The notes beneath the pieces are model-generated. The model was not told where the DNA came from. It saw nothing but the letters and a program-made list of their open reading frames with translations, and made no database searches. The translations under genes and the position numbers were made by a program. From Rhizobium subbaraonis (GTDB lineage: Bacteria > Pseudomonadota > Alphaproteobacteria > Rhizobiales > Rhizobiaceae): DNA of 64,000 nt. The stretch covers positions 248,001 through 312,000 of the forward strand of contig NZ_OBQD01000006.1 in NCBI RefSeq assembly GCF_900220975.1. The letters run 5' to 3'. Each line of letters starts with the position of its first letter. The first letter of the stretch is position 1. Of this stretch, positions 54,192-63,325 are shown piece by piece.

Positions 54192-54986
54192 ATGCCGAAA
54201 CTGCTTGTCAAGCCGAACGGAAGCCATGGCCGGGTGACGCATGTAACGCCCGAGACTGCCGGCTGGACCTATGTGGGCTTCGACCTGCACCGGATGAAGC
54301 CCGGCGAGATCGTTGCGGCGGAGACCGGCAGCCGTGAGGTGTGCCTGGTGTTCGTCACCGGCAAGGGAACGGCGACGGCGGGCGGAGAGAGCTTCGGGGT
54401 ACTCGGCGAGCGGATGAGCGTGTTCGAGGGGCAACCGCACGCGCTCTATGTGCCGGCCGATTCGAACTGGTCGGTGACGGCGGAGACGGAGCTTGAGCTC
54501 GCCGTCTGCTCGGCGCCGGGCGGAGGCGGCTATGCGGCACGCGCGATCCCGCCCGGCACGCATCCGCAGATCTCCCGCGGCAAGGGAAGCAACGTCCGCC
54601 ACGTCACCAACATCATGCCGGAGGACGATGGTGCGGCGCATTCGCTGCTGGTGGTCGAGGTGATCACGCCGGAGGGGCATACGTCCTCCTACCCGCCGCA
54701 CAAGCACGACCGCGACGACCTGCCGAACGAAAGCCTGCTGGAGGAGACCTATTACCACCGGCTCAACCCGCCGCAGGGCTTCGCCTTCCAGCGCGTCTAT
54801 ACCGACGACCGCTCGCTCGACGAGGCCATGGCGGTGGAGGACGGCGACGTGACGCTGGTGCCGAAGGGCTACCACCCCTGCGCCACCTGCCACGGCTATG
54901 ACCTCTATTATCTCAACGTTATGGCCGGGCCGAAGCGGGTGTGGAAGTTCCACAACGCGGCAGAGCACGAGTGGCTGCTCAAGTAG
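54192..54986 (+). CDS. iolB: 5-deoxy-glucuronate isomerase
   Basis: IolB turns 5-deoxy-D-glucuronate into 5-dehydro-2-deoxy-D-gluconate, the IolC substrate. The 264-residue bicupin has GWTYVGFDLHRMKPGE near 24-39 and the metal-binding TSSYPPHKHDRDD near 163-175, with a glutamate in EETYYHRLNPPQGF and further residues in PKGYHPCATCHGYDL. AAAGGAAAAGG lies upstream of the ATG. Last gene of the iol operon; iolA is not in the window. Confidence 0.94.
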   Translation: MPKLLVKPNGSHGRVTHVTPETAGWTYVGFDLHRMKPGEIVAAETGSREVCLVFVTGKGTATAGGESFGVLGERMSVFEGQPHALYVPADSNWSVTAETELELAVCSAPGGGGYAARAIPPGTHPQISRGKGSNVRHVTNIMPEDDGAAHSLLVVEVITPEGHTSSYPPHKHDRDDLPNESLLEETYYHRLNPPQGFAFQRVYTDDRSLDEAMAVEDGDVTLVPKGYHPCATCHGYDLYYLNVMAGPKRVWKFHNAAEHEWLLK

Positions 54987-55022
54987 GGGTTGCGGCCACG
55001 ATTCCATGGATGGATGTTCGCG

Positions 55023-55556
55023 ATGGCTGTTTTGCAGACGGTTCGGCTGACGCTTAGTCCTTGTCGTCCCAGCGACCGCATCGACTTCCTCGACCTCGAG
55101 CGTGATCCCGAAGTCATGCGCTTTCTCAATGGAGGACGCCCCGTCGATCATGACCGGGACGAAGGGGACGGCACGTTCCTCATGCCTCGGGGAACAGAGC
55201 CCTACGTCTGGACGGCGCGCCGTCTGACCACCGGCGCGTTCGTCGGCTGGTTCTGTCTGTGGCCGGAGAGCGAGACGATGGCCGAGCTCGGATATCGCCT
55301 GCGCCGGGCGGACTGGGGTCACGGACTGGCCTCGGAAGGCGCCTCTGCCCTCATTGACTGGGGTTTCAGGAGCAATGGCTATAAGAGAATCGTGGCGAGC
55401 ACGATGGCGGTGAACAACGCCTCACGCCGCGTGATGGAAAAGATCGGCATGAACCATGTTCGTACGGTACAAGCCGATTGGCCTACCCCCATTGCGGGCA
55501 GCGAGCACGGTGAAGTCTGGTATGAGTTGGTCCGTTCGCAATGGAACCACAGTTGA
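55023..55556 (+). CDS. GNAT-family N-acetyltransferase
   Basis: A 177-residue acetyltransferase of the RimJ/RimL-like group. RLTLSPCRPSDRIDFLDLERD near 8-28 is its usual beginning. ELGYRLRRADWGHGLASEGA near 93-112 is the acetyl-CoA pyrophosphate-binding motif A, and VNNASRRVMEKIGM near 135-148 is the motif-B region. Several in-frame starts exist upstream (54990, 55014). The target amine is unknown. It follows iolB by 36 bases but has no evident part in inositol use; it converges on the esterase gene. Confidence 0.85.
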   Translation: MAVLQTVRLTLSPCRPSDRIDFLDLERDPEVMRFLNGGRPVDHDRDEGDGTFLMPRGTEPYVWTARRLTTGAFVGWFCLWPESETMAELGYRLRRADWGHGLASEGASALIDWGFRSNGYKRIVASTMAVNNASRRVMEKIGMNHVRTVQADWPTPIAGSEHGEVWYELVRSQWNHS

Positions 55557-55584
55557 TTGGCCGGTGGTGCGCCGGCTCCCGCCT

Positions 55585-56616
55585 TCACCGCCGCCGCAGC
55601 AATCCCCACTCCCGCGCGATCTCCAGCGTCGAGGAAAACCCGGCCTCCAGCATGAACGGCTCCGGGCGGGTGGCGTAGCCGCCGCCCTTGCCGCGGGCGA
55701 CGGGGGTGCCGTGGCCGAGGCCGGCGATGCGGTGATAGGTGACACGGCTGCGCCCGGTGGCATCGCGCCAGCGGCGGATGCGGCGGCCCTTGGCGCGGCT
55801 TTCGGAAAAGCTGCCCGGTTCGAGGCCGTGGACGTCGAGCCACTGGTCGACGAGCGCCTCGGCATTCGAGATCGAGACCGTGCGATCGGCCGTGCCGTGC
55901 CAGATCGACACCGGCGGCAGCCGGCCCTGCGCAGGCGCTGCCGCGCGCACAAGCTCTCCCCATTCGCGGGCGTCGCGCCCCGGGACCCGCTCCATCGCCG
56001 CCAGCGCCCGGCGCGCATCGCGCGCGGCACCGAAGGGAAGGCCGGCGAAGATCGCGCCGCCTGCAAAGAGTTCGGGGTAGTTTGCCAGCATGGCCGCCGT
56101 CATGGCGCCACCGGCGGAAAGACCGGTGATGTAGATGCGGGCCGGATCGCAGCCGGCGCGGGTGGACAGATGGTCGATCATCTGGCGGATGGAGGCCAGT
56201 TCGCCGCGATCGCGCGTCACCTCGCTCGGCCGAAACCAGTTGAAGCAGCGGCGCGGATTGTTTGCGTCCTTCTGCTCGGGATAGAGCACGCAAAAACCCT
56301 GCTCGTGCGCCAGCGACGCCCAGCCTGCGGCGCGATCGTAGCTTTCCGCCGTCTGGCGACAGCCGTGCAGCACGACGACGAGCGGGGCTTCGGCCGGCAA
56401 GGCTTCCGGTACGTATTCGAACATGCGCAAGTTGCCGGGATTTGAGCCGAATCCCCTTGCCTCGGAGAGGCCGGGGCCGTCTCCCCGTCGCCTGCGGACC
56501 CCCGCGGCCCGGTGGTCGGCTTCAAGGTCGGTAAAGAACGGACGGAACAACTCGCCGAAGCGCTCGGGATTGAAGAACAGACGATCCATCATCGATCGTT
56601 TGAAACGGTCACGCAC
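55585..56616 (-). CDS. PHB-depolymerase-family esterase
   Basis: A 343-residue alpha/beta hydrolase of the esterase PHB depolymerase family. PLVVVLHGCRQTAESYDRAAG near 78-98 gives the oxyanion hole, GLSAGGAMTA holds the nucleophilic serine near 168, and the acid and His come in HGTADRTVS and GLGHGTPVA. There is no signal peptide, so it probably acts inside the cell on stored or short polyesters; many family members are general esterases. The GTG at 56616 is taken as start because AAGGAG lies seven bases upstream. Confidence 0.85.
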   Translation of the reverse strand: MRDRFKRSMMDRLFFNPERFGELFRPFFTDLEADHRAAGVRRRRGDGPGLSEARGFGSNPGNLRMFEYVPEALPAEAPLVVVLHGCRQTAESYDRAAGWASLAHEQGFCVLYPEQKDANNPRRCFNWFRPSEVTRDRGELASIRQMIDHLSTRAGCDPARIYITGLSAGGAMTAAMLANYPELFAGGAIFAGLPFGAARDARRALAAMERVPGRDAREWGELVRAAAPAQGRLPPVSIWHGTADRTVSISNAEALVDQWLDVHGLEPGSFSESRAKGRRIRRWRDATGRSRVTYHRIAGLGHGTPVARGKGGGYATRPEPFMLEAGFSSTLEIAREWGLLRRR

Positions 56617-56862
56617 GGGGCTGCTCCTTGGCAATTGACAAATCTTTCCTGCCACCGGCGGCGGACATAATCATGACGAACGTGGAAAAAGCGCGCAGGA
56701 CGGGCCGTCTTGAGGTTTCATTCGGTGTGCGCATGAAGCCATGCGCAAAGAGGTAAAGCGTTCGCGCGGGGCCTTTGTTCCCGCCCTTCCTGCGGGCGGC
56801 AGAGTGATGTAGCAGTTCTGCAGATAATTTCGCGAGAAGCGACGGCAAGAGGAAGCCCCAAG

Positions 56863-58083
56863 ATGAGTGCAGAAAAAGCAACACCGGAGCACGCGCGCGC
56901 CAAGATGGCCGCCTTCGACTGGGAGGATCCGTTCCTGCTCGAGGACCAGTTGACCGACGAGGAGCGGATGATCCGCGACGCCGCGCGCGCCTACTGTCAG
57001 GACAAGCTCGCCTCTCGCGTAACCGAGGCCAACCGCCACGAGATCTTCCACCGCGAGATCATGACCGAGATGGGCGCGCTTGGCCTGCTCGGTCCGACCA
57101 TTCCGGAGGAATATGGCGGCGTCGGCGCCAACTACGTCTCCTACGGCCTCGTCGCCCGCGAAGTGGAGCGGATCGATTCGGGCTATCGATCGGCGATGTC
57201 GGTGCAGTCCTCGCTCGTCATGCACCCGATCTTCGCCTACGGCACCGAGACGCAGCGCAAGCGCTACCTGCCCAAGCTCGCTTCCGGCGACTGGGTCGGC
57301 TGCTTCGGCCTGACCGAACCGGACCATGGTTCGGACCCGTCCTCGATGATCACGCGGGCGAAGAATGTGGACGGCGGCTACATGGTCTCCGGCGCAAAGA
57401 ACTGGATCACCAATTCGCCGATCGCCGACATCGCGATCGTCTGGGCCAAGTCCGAGGCGCATGACGGCAAGATCAAGGGCTTTATCCTCGAGCGCGGCAT
57501 GAAGGGCTTCGAGACGCCGAAGATCGAGGGCAAGTTCTCGCTGCGCGCCTCGATCACCGGCATGATCATGATGCAGGACGTGTTCGTGCCGGAAGAGAAC
57601 CTCTTGCCGGAAGTCGCCGGGCTCGCCGGCCCGTTCGGCTGCCTTAACCGTGCCCGCTACGGCATCGCCTGGGGTGCCATGGGGGCTGCGGAGTTCTGCT
57701 GGCACGCCGCGCGCCAGTACACGATGGATCGCAAGCAGTTCGGCAAGCCGCTGGCGCAAATGCAGCTCGTCCAGAAGAAGCTCGCCGACATGCAGACCGA
57801 AATCGCGCTGGGCCTGCAGGGCGCGCTGCGGCTCGGAAGGCTCTTCGACGAGCACCGGGCGTCGGCCGAACTGATCTCGCTGATGAAGCGCAATAATTGC
57901 GGCAAGGCGCTCGACATCGCCCGCGTCTCACGCGACATGCATGGCGGCAACGGCGTCTCCGACGAATACGGCGTGATCCGCCACGTCATGAACCTCGAGG
58001 CCGTCAATACCTACGAAGGGACACACGACGTGCACGCGCTGATTCTCGGCCGGGCGCAGACGGGACTGCAGGCCTTCCAGTAA
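56863..58083 (+). CDS. gcdH: Glutaryl-CoA dehydrogenase
   Basis: A 406-residue FAD enzyme of the acyl-CoA dehydrogenase family that oxidises and decarboxylates glutaryl-CoA to crotonyl-CoA in lysine and tryptophan breakdown. [16 protein letters not shown] near 147-162 and [14 protein letters not shown] near 170-183 contact [20 protein letters not shown] near 382-398 holds the catalytic glutamate (about 385) in the form seen in glutaryl-CoA dehydrogenases rather than general ones. It stands alone, divergent from the esterase gene. Confidence 0.9.
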   Translation: MSAEKATPEHARAKMAAFDWEDPFLLEDQLTDEERMIRDAARAYCQDKLASRVTEANRHEIFHREIMTEMGALGLLGPTIPEEYGGVGANYVSYGLVAREVERIDSGYRSAMSVQSSLVMHPIFAYGTETQRKRYLPKLASGDWVGCFGLTEPDHGSDPSSMITRAKNVDGGYMVSGAKNWITNSPIADIAIVWAKSEAHDGKIKGFILERGMKGFETPKIEGKFSLRASITGMIMMQDVFVPEENLLPEVAGLAGPFGCLNRARYGIAWGAMGAAEFCWHAARQYTMDRKQFGKPLAQMQLVQKKLADMQTEIALGLQGALRLGRLFDEHRASAELISLMKRNNCGKALDIARVSRDMHGGNGVSDEYGVIRHVMNLEAVNTYEGTHDVHALILGRAQTGLQAFQ

Positions 58084-58209
58084 ACCGGGCCCGCCCCATC
58101 GCCCTGCCGAACAGACCTCAGGCGGTGCCCCGCGATAAGCAGGGTGCCGTCTTTGCATTTCGTCAACTGCAGCAGCTTAAGCTCGTGTTCAAAATGCGGG
58201 GAGGATCGC

Positions 58210-58548
58210 ATGCCGTTGGAGAGCTTTCACGAACAGGTGAGGCTGCAGCACCCGAAGCGCAGCTTCGTCCAGCACCGAATCGACCGGCCGGGAACCGTCG
58301 TCCCCATCGGACACCACCTGAGCGCATCGACGGAACACGCCTGCCTGATCCGCACCATTTCTTCAGCCGGCGCCTTGATCAGCCTGGACGGAGCGCTGGA
58401 GCTTTCGGAAAACTTCTATCTTCGCATCGGCGGGATGCGCGACGAGATCGGCTGCACGGAGGTCAAGCGCGAGGGCGGCGAACGGGTGGTGCGGTTCAAC
58501 ATGTTCCTCGACCCGGACTATCTGACGCTCGTCCTTTCGCGCGGATAG
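58210..58548 (+). CDS. Degenerate PilZ-domain protein
   Basis: A 112-residue protein that aligns by eye with the PilZ protein 150 bases downstream: CLIRTISSAGALISLDG here against CQLIDISLGGASFSVN there. The D/NxSxxG motif has become TISSAG, and no RxxxR lies at the expected distance before it, so c-di-GMP binding is doubtful. The latter half (NFYLRIGGMRDEIGCTEVKRE) keeps the beta-barrel pattern. GGGGAGG lies five bases before the ATG. Probably the product of an old tandem duplication. Confidence 0.65.
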   Translation: MPLESFHEQVRLQHPKRSFVQHRIDRPGTVVPIGHHLSASTEHACLIRTISSAGALISLDGALELSENFYLRIGGMRDEIGCTEVKREGGERVVRFNMFLDPDYLTLVLSRG

Positions 58549-58698
58549 TTCCGCTGCGGCCCGAAGTACCAGGCGATTCACGCAGCGATTGCAATACGTA
58601 AAATCTTACATATCGCCTTCAGCGAATTCGAACTTATAAATGCAATCCTGTGCCGCAGTGACAAATGGCGGCGTGATGCCTGCATCGGGGAGTGCATC

Positions 58699-59127
58699 TT
58701 GGTAGAGCTGGCAGACAAGCGGCAGAGCGGCGGCCTTTACGAGCGCAAATGGGAACGGTTCCGGGTCAATCGCCAGGGCATGGTCCTTTCGGTCGGACTC
58801 GATCTGGCGGTCCCCAAGGTCAGGACCTGCCAGTTGATCGACATCTCGCTCGGCGGCGCCAGCTTTTCGGTGAACACCACGATCGGCCTTGGCGAGCACT
58901 ACTATCTCACCGTGGTCGGCGTTCTCGCCAAGATGGGGTGCGCCGAAGTCTACCGGAACGATCACCGCATCGGCGTGCAGTTCATCAAGGAAATCGACGA
59001 GGACCTGCTGCACCAGATCGTCCGCGCCGACTACTTCACCGGCGGTGTCGCGGCGAAGCCGAAGGAACAGAAGCCCAACTACATGCGTGGAGTGGAACGG
59101 CCGCGCTTCGAGTTCCAGCGGACCTGA
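58699..59127 (+). CDS. PilZ-domain protein
   Basis: A 142-residue c-di-GMP receptor candidate. RKWERFRVNRQGMV near 16-29 has the RxxxR motif and DISLGGASF near 48-56 the D/NxSxxG motif, both needed to bind the dinucleotide. The remaining strands (YYLTVVGVLAKMGCAEVYR, HRIGVQFIKEID) complete the barrel. It starts at TTG, with GGGGAG six bases upstream. No output domain is attached, so it would act by binding a partner. Diguanylate cyclase and EAL genes are elsewhere in the window. Confidence 0.85.
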   Translation: MVELADKRQSGGLYERKWERFRVNRQGMVLSVGLDLAVPKVRTCQLIDISLGGASFSVNTTIGLGEHYYLTVVGVLAKMGCAEVYRNDHRIGVQFIKEIDEDLLHQIVRADYFTGGVAAKPKEQKPNYMRGVERPRFEFQRT

Positions 59128-59309
59128 CGATCCCTTCGTTGGGCTCGGTGCTGCCGTCCGCACGAGCGCGCTGAACGCCCGCGTCCTTCCGACCGGAAAA
59201 GCGATTTGGAATCGCCGCGCCATGCAGTAGGGTGCCGACCGCCTTGCCGCCGCGCTATGCCTTGGCCGGCGCAGGGCTTCATGGTCGATCTCTCGAGGTT
59301 CCAGCAGAC

Positions 59310-60422
59310 ATGTCCGGATTTTCCCGCTTCACCCCGCTCGTCAACGGGCTTCCCTCCACCGTCCCCTTCGTCGGTCCTGAAGCGATCGAACGCCAGCGCG
59401 GCCTTGCCGTTAGGGCCCGGATCGGCGCGAACGAGAGCGGGTTCGGCCCTGCCCCGTCCGTGCTTGCCGCAATCGGGCGCCAGGCCGGCGAGACCTGGAT
59501 GTACAACGATCCGGAAAATTTCGAGCTGCGCGAGGCGCTGGCGCTGCATCACGGCGTGTCGCGCGACAATATCGCCGTCGGCTGTGGCATCGACGGGCTT
59601 CTGGGCGAGATCGTGCGCATGGTGATCGAGCCGGGTGCGGCGGTCGTAACCTCTCTCGGCGGATATCCGACCTTCAACTATCATGTGAACGGTTATGGCG
59701 GACGGCTTGTAACCGTGCCTTACGTGAACGACCGGGAGGATCTGGACGGGCTTCTGGAGGCCGCGCGGCGCGAGGATGCACCGCTGGTCTACCTCGCCAA
59801 TCCCGACAATCCGATGGGCAGCTGGTGGGACGCGGACAGCGTGACGGCTTTCGCCCGAGCATTGCCGGACCGCAGCCTGCTGATCCTCGACGAAGCCTAC
59901 TGTGAAACGGCGCCCGCCGGATCGACCCCGTCGATCGATGCGCTGATCGGCCTGCCAAACGTTCTGCGCATGCGCACGTTTTCCAAGGCCTACGGGCTTG
60001 CGGGCGCGCGCGTGGGATATGCCATCGCCACCCTGGGCAACGCGCAGGCCTTCGACAAGATCCGAAACCATTTCGGCATGGCGCGCATATCGACCGTCGC
60101 CGCGCTCGCGGCGCTGGGAGACCGGGCGTATCTCGAGGACGTCGTCGGGCGGATAGCGGCCGCACGCGACAGGATTGCCGGCATTGCCCGGAAAAATGGC
60201 CTCACGCCCCTGCCCTCAGCCACCAATTTCGTGGCGATCGATGCCGGCGGCGACGGCACGCATGCGCGCGCCATTGTCGACGGGCTGATGGAGCACGGCG
60301 TGTTCATCCGCATGCCGGGTGTCGCGCCGCTGAACCGCTGCATCCGCGTCAGCGTCGGGCCATCGGCGGAACTGGACCTGTTCGAGGAAGCCCTGCCAAA
60401 GGTGCTTCGGGCGGCAAGATAG
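59310..60422 (+). CDS. PLP-dependent aminotransferase (histidinol-phosphate aminotransferase-like)
   Basis: A 370-residue fold-type I aminotransferase of class I/II. NESGFGPAPSVLAAIGR near 40-56 and MYNDPENFELREALA near 61-75 are typical of HisC-like enzymes. LANPDNPMGSWW near 164-175, ILDEAYCE near 191-198 and the PLP lysine in TFSKAYGLAGARVGY (about 227) follow. The main histidine-pathway HisC may lie elsewhere; this copy has no his neighbours and its amino acid substrate is unknown. The start at MSGFSRFTPLV is uncertain, as the frame opens 26 codons earlier. Confidence 0.85.
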   Translation: MSGFSRFTPLVNGLPSTVPFVGPEAIERQRGLAVRARIGANESGFGPAPSVLAAIGRQAGETWMYNDPENFELREALALHHGVSRDNIAVGCGIDGLLGEIVRMVIEPGAAVVTSLGGYPTFNYHVNGYGGRLVTVPYVNDREDLDGLLEAARREDAPLVYLANPDNPMGSWWDADSVTAFARALPDRSLLILDEAYCETAPAGSTPSIDALIGLPNVLRMRTFSKAYGLAGARVGYAIATLGNAQAFDKIRNHFGMARISTVAALAALGDRAYLEDVVGRIAAARDRIAGIARKNGLTPLPSATNFVAIDAGGDGTHARAIVDGLMEHGVFIRMPGVAPLNRCIRVSVGPSAELDLFEEALPKVLRAAR

Positions 60423-60618
60423 GCGGTCGTCAATAGACAGCAGGGTTGCGGACAGCATGGTTCCGCAGTCTTCTTGTTGTTGGTCAACCCCACTGCCTAT
60501 TGGCTACCGCCCACATGACGCCGCGCGTCGTCGGCGCGAACAGGTGCCGCAAGGCTTGCTCTCCTGCAGGTTTCGCCCGCGGCCGTCATGGCCCGCCGAA
60601 CCTGCAGCAATCCAGTCA

Positions 60619-60888
60619 TCAATGCGTGGTCATCCAGTCCCGGGCGGCGCGCAGCGCCTGTGCGAGATCGGTCTTGCTCATCGTGGCGGCCAGATCGGCA
60701 CGCAACTCGGCGGCGCGATCACAACCCTTGATGGCTGCGATGTTCAGCCACTTGTGCGCTGCGACCAGATCGACGCTACATCCGCGACCGGTCGCATACA
60801 TCAGGCCCATGTCGCAGAAGGTTTCGGCGCGGGCCTCGCCGCCCATCATGGCGGCCATTTCGGAATTCTGGATATCGAAGCGTGCCAT
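60619..60888 (-). CDS. Sel1-repeat-like small protein
   Basis: An 89-residue protein with one clear Sel1-type helical repeat: FCDMGLMYATGRGCSVDLVA followed by AHKWLNIAAIKG, a form common in short proteins of Hyphomicrobiales. Sel1 repeats mediate protein contacts. No signal peptide. An AGGGA lies nine bases before the ATG. Function unknown; it is convergent with the aminotransferase gene. Confidence 0.75.
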   Translation of the reverse strand: MARFDIQNSEMAAMMGGEARAETFCDMGLMYATGRGCSVDLVAAHKWLNIAAIKGCDRAAELRADLAATMSKTDLAQALRAARDWMTTH

Positions 60889-61429
60889 CGTTTTTGTCCC
60901 TGTTCTGTTCGTTCTTTTCTTATCGCCCTGTTTTCATTGCCTTTCGCAGCCTTGCCGTCTTCTGCGGCCGTGGTCTGCGAAGGTTTTTCCGGCCGGTTTC
61001 TCCGTGCTCGTCTTATGGCTCCACTATGCCACCGGGCCTTCAAAGGTCGCTTAAAATGCATGCTTAATTTGACGCAAACAAAGTTCAAACGCTTGGTAAA
61101 CTTGGCTTTTCGTTAAGCATCGCACCGTCTGGAATGCAGCGGATTCGCTTCAAAATTTACAGAATATTCAACCTGCAATTTCAACCAATTGCTAACCACG
61201 CAAACGGGTCGATCCTTTTCGACCACCGGATCGCCACCGCCTGGCCGTTGCCAGGCCACCATGAATTCGGCGGTAAACGCCTCTCCCACATGTTTACGTT
61301 TACGTTTGCGTAAGATAATCTCGCGGCGCACCGCCGGAGGCTGCGGAGCGAAGGGATGGGCCGGCTGGACAGCCGCATGGTGACCGGAAGCCGACGGCCC
61401 GCATGCCGACACTGCGACGGGAGGGACAG
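60889..61429. other. Intergenic region with TTTACG repeats
   Basis: About 540 bases between divergent genes, no supported frame. AT-richer than its surroundings at 61050-61200. At 61293-61314 it carries TTTACG-TTTACG-TTTGCG-TAAG, repeats that can be read as an imperfect palindrome, about 115 bases upstream of the DUF2147 gene and a candidate regulator-binding site. Confidence 0.45.
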
Positions 61430-61771
61430 ATGACGAAGAGAATGATCCTTGCATTGACGCTTGGCCTCGGCCTGGCCGGCGGCGCGCTGGCGGCCGAGCC
61501 GATCGAGGGAAAGTGGAAGACGGCGAGCGGCGAGACGGCCGTGATCGGGCCCTGCGGCTCCGGCTTCTGCATCACGCTGAAGACAGGCAAGTTCGCCGGC
61601 AAGAAGATCGGAGAACTGGCTGGCTCCGGCGGCGAGTATACCGGCTCGATCACCGACCCGGTCGACGACAAGACTTATGACGGCGCGGGATCGGTGAGCG
61701 GCAACGCGCTGAAGATGAAGGGCTGCGTGCTGAAGGTCTTCTGCAAGTCGCAGAGCTGGACGCGCCTCTGA
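61430..61771 (+). CDS. DUF2147-family secreted protein
   Basis: A 113-residue exported protein. The signal peptide (about 1-20, LGLGLAGGALA-AEP) is followed by IEGKWKTASGETAVIGPC, a lipocalin-like DUF2147 opening, and the ending MKGCVLKVFCKSQSWTRL with paired cysteines. Function is unknown; members are periplasmic. GGGAGGGACAG precedes the ATG, which decides the start. A hairpin at 61876-61905 is its likely terminator. Confidence 0.85.
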   Translation: MTKRMILALTLGLGLAGGALAAEPIEGKWKTASGETAVIGPCGSGFCITLKTGKFAGKKIGELAGSGGEYTGSITDPVDDKTYDGAGSVSGNALKMKGCVLKVFCKSQSWTRL

Positions 61772-61875
61772 CAGGTACGGCGGCGCGCGATCGAAGCGGG
61801 CAGGACGCAAGCGGTGCGGGCGCGGCTATTGAACGATGGGGCTCTGTGTCCGCGCGCAGTCATCGGCGGTGAACG

Positions 61876-61905
61876 GGCGAAAACCGGCATGGTCCCGTTT
61901 TCGCC
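61876..61905. terminator. Bidirectional hairpin between DUF2147 and GST genes
   Basis: GGCGAAAAC (61876-61884) pairs perfectly with GTTTTCGCC (61897-61905). T-rich bases follow on the plus strand (TGTTCTGTTTG). The hairpin sits 15 bases past the GST stop, so it can serve both converging genes. Confidence 0.65.
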
Positions 61906-61920
61906 TGTTCTGTTTGATGT

Positions 61921-62622
61921 TCAGCGGGCGCGCTGATTGAACAGGATCTTCTGCGCTTCCTTGTCTTCGGCAAGGCTCGCCTGCCGGGCGCGCTCCTCCT
62001 TTCCGACCTCGACGCCCCGCTGGACGGCGGGGCGGGCGAGCATCGCATCGAACCAGCGCTTCAGGTTGGGGAAGTCCTCGAGCCTTTGTCCCTGGTTCTC
62101 ATAGGAACGGACCCAGCCGATGCAGGCCATGTCGGCGATCGAATAATCGCCTGCCAGATACTCATGTTCGGCCAGCCGCCTGTTCATCACGCCGTAAAGC
62201 CGGTTGACCTCGTTGGTATAGCGGTTGATGCCGTATTCGATCTTCTCCGGCGCGTACTGGCGGAAGTGGTGCGCCTGCCCGGCCATCGGCCCCAGGCCGC
62301 CCATCTGCCAGAACAGCCATTCCTCGACCTGAACGCGGGCGCGCTCGTCTGTGGGATAGAAACGGCCATATTTCCGGCCCAGATATTGCAGGATCGCGCC
62401 GGACTCGAAGACTGAAATCGGCGCGCCGCCTGGGCCGTCCGGATCGATGATCGCGGGCATGCGGTTGTTGGGCGCGATCTTCAGAAAGTCGGGAGCGAAC
62501 TGCTCGCCCTTGCCGATATTGATGTACTTCACCTCGTAGGGAACGCCGAGTTCCTCCAGCATGATGGTGATCTTGTGGCCATTCGGGGTCGGCCAGAAAT
62601 AGAGTTCGATCGGTTGGGTCAT
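61921..62622 (-). CDS. Glutathione S-transferase (YghU/YfcG-like)
   Basis: A 233-residue two-domain protein. The thioredoxin-like N-terminus (IELYFWPTPNGHKITIMLEE) has the T-x-N-G-x-K pattern of the Nu-class/YfcG group, which act as disulfide reductases more than as conjugating enzymes. NNRMPAIIDPDG and VFESGAILQYLGRKYG bind the glutathione peptide. The all-helical second domain (EEWLFWQMGGLGPMAGQAHH, GDYSIADMACIGW) follows. It converges on the DUF2147 gene. Confidence 0.9.
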   Translation of the reverse strand: MTQPIELYFWPTPNGHKITIMLEELGVPYEVKYINIGKGEQFAPDFLKIAPNNRMPAIIDPDGPGGAPISVFESGAILQYLGRKYGRFYPTDERARVQVEEWLFWQMGGLGPMAGQAHHFRQYAPEKIEYGINRYTNEVNRLYGVMNRRLAEHEYLAGDYSIADMACIGWVRSYENQGQRLEDFPNLKRWFDAMLARPAVQRGVEVGKEERARQASLAEDKEAQKILFNQRAR

Positions 62623-62805
62623 CCGCTTCTCCTTCGGTGTCCGGCAGAAGTAGACAACGACGCAACCGTGTTCAAGGCGGAGCGGGCGAATCCGTCAAAC
62701 CGGCCTTTCACTTTCCTGAACGCCAGATGAACCGCACCCTCAGAACACATTCAGTTGCAACGTGCGAGAAACGCATCACGATTTGACACATTCAGGGGAA
62801 TGAAC

Positions 62806-62973
62806 ATGGAAATCCTGGCACGCCGGCTTACGATCATCACGCTGCTCATGACCGTATTTGCGATCTCGGTCGCCGCCGCCGTAGAAACCGACGCCCGCCG
62901 GCACGAGAAGATGCAGCGCTACGGCACCGCCAGCGCCTGCAGCCTTCCCGTCTCCTGCCACACCGCCCTCTGA
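62806..62973 (+). CDS. Small membrane protein
   Basis: A 55-residue frame: MEILARRLTIITLLMTVFAI forms one membrane helix or signal sequence, followed by a basic hydrophilic tail (ETDARRHEKMQRYGTA) with two cysteines near the end. AGGGG lies seven bases before this ATG, which favours it over the ATG two codons earlier. No family recognised. Confidence 0.5.
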   Translation: MEILARRLTIITLLMTVFAISVAAAVETDARRHEKMQRYGTASACSLPVSCHTAL

Positions 62974-62995
62974 TTTCCTGACCGGGTCCTCTCCC

Positions 62996-63172
62996 ATGCC
63001 GATCGCACTTCTTTCCGGCTTCGCCATCAGCCTGCGCATTCTCGTTCTGGCGGCCATGATGGTGGCACCGCTTGCAGCCATCAGCTTCGCCGGCAATGGT
63101 AGCCTCGGCATTGGCAAGCAGGGAGCCGGCCTGGTGCTCTTCGTCACGCTGCAGCGGCAGTCGATGATCTGA
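62996..63172 (+). CDS. Possible small hydrophobic protein
   Basis: A 58-residue frame rich in Ala, Leu, Met and Ile (ISLRILVLAAMMVAPLAAIS), with one or two membrane segments. It starts 22 bases after the previous small gene. No clear ribosome-binding site, so coding status is uncertain; translational coupling to the gene before it would be needed. Confidence 0.3.
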   Translation: MPIALLSGFAISLRILVLAAMMVAPLAAISFAGNGSLGIGKQGAGLVLFVTLQRQSMI

Positions 63173-63325
63173 CCGGCGCTGCCACCCCCTGTGCACGCCG
63201 TCACGCACGGGCACGTCCGGTCTAACCGCCCCCCCCCATTGCCGAAAAAGCAACGCCCACGAGAAAGAGATTTTCGAGTTTGCTCCGAATGCGCTAGTGC
63301 TCGGCTTCAAAGATCGGAGCCCTGC

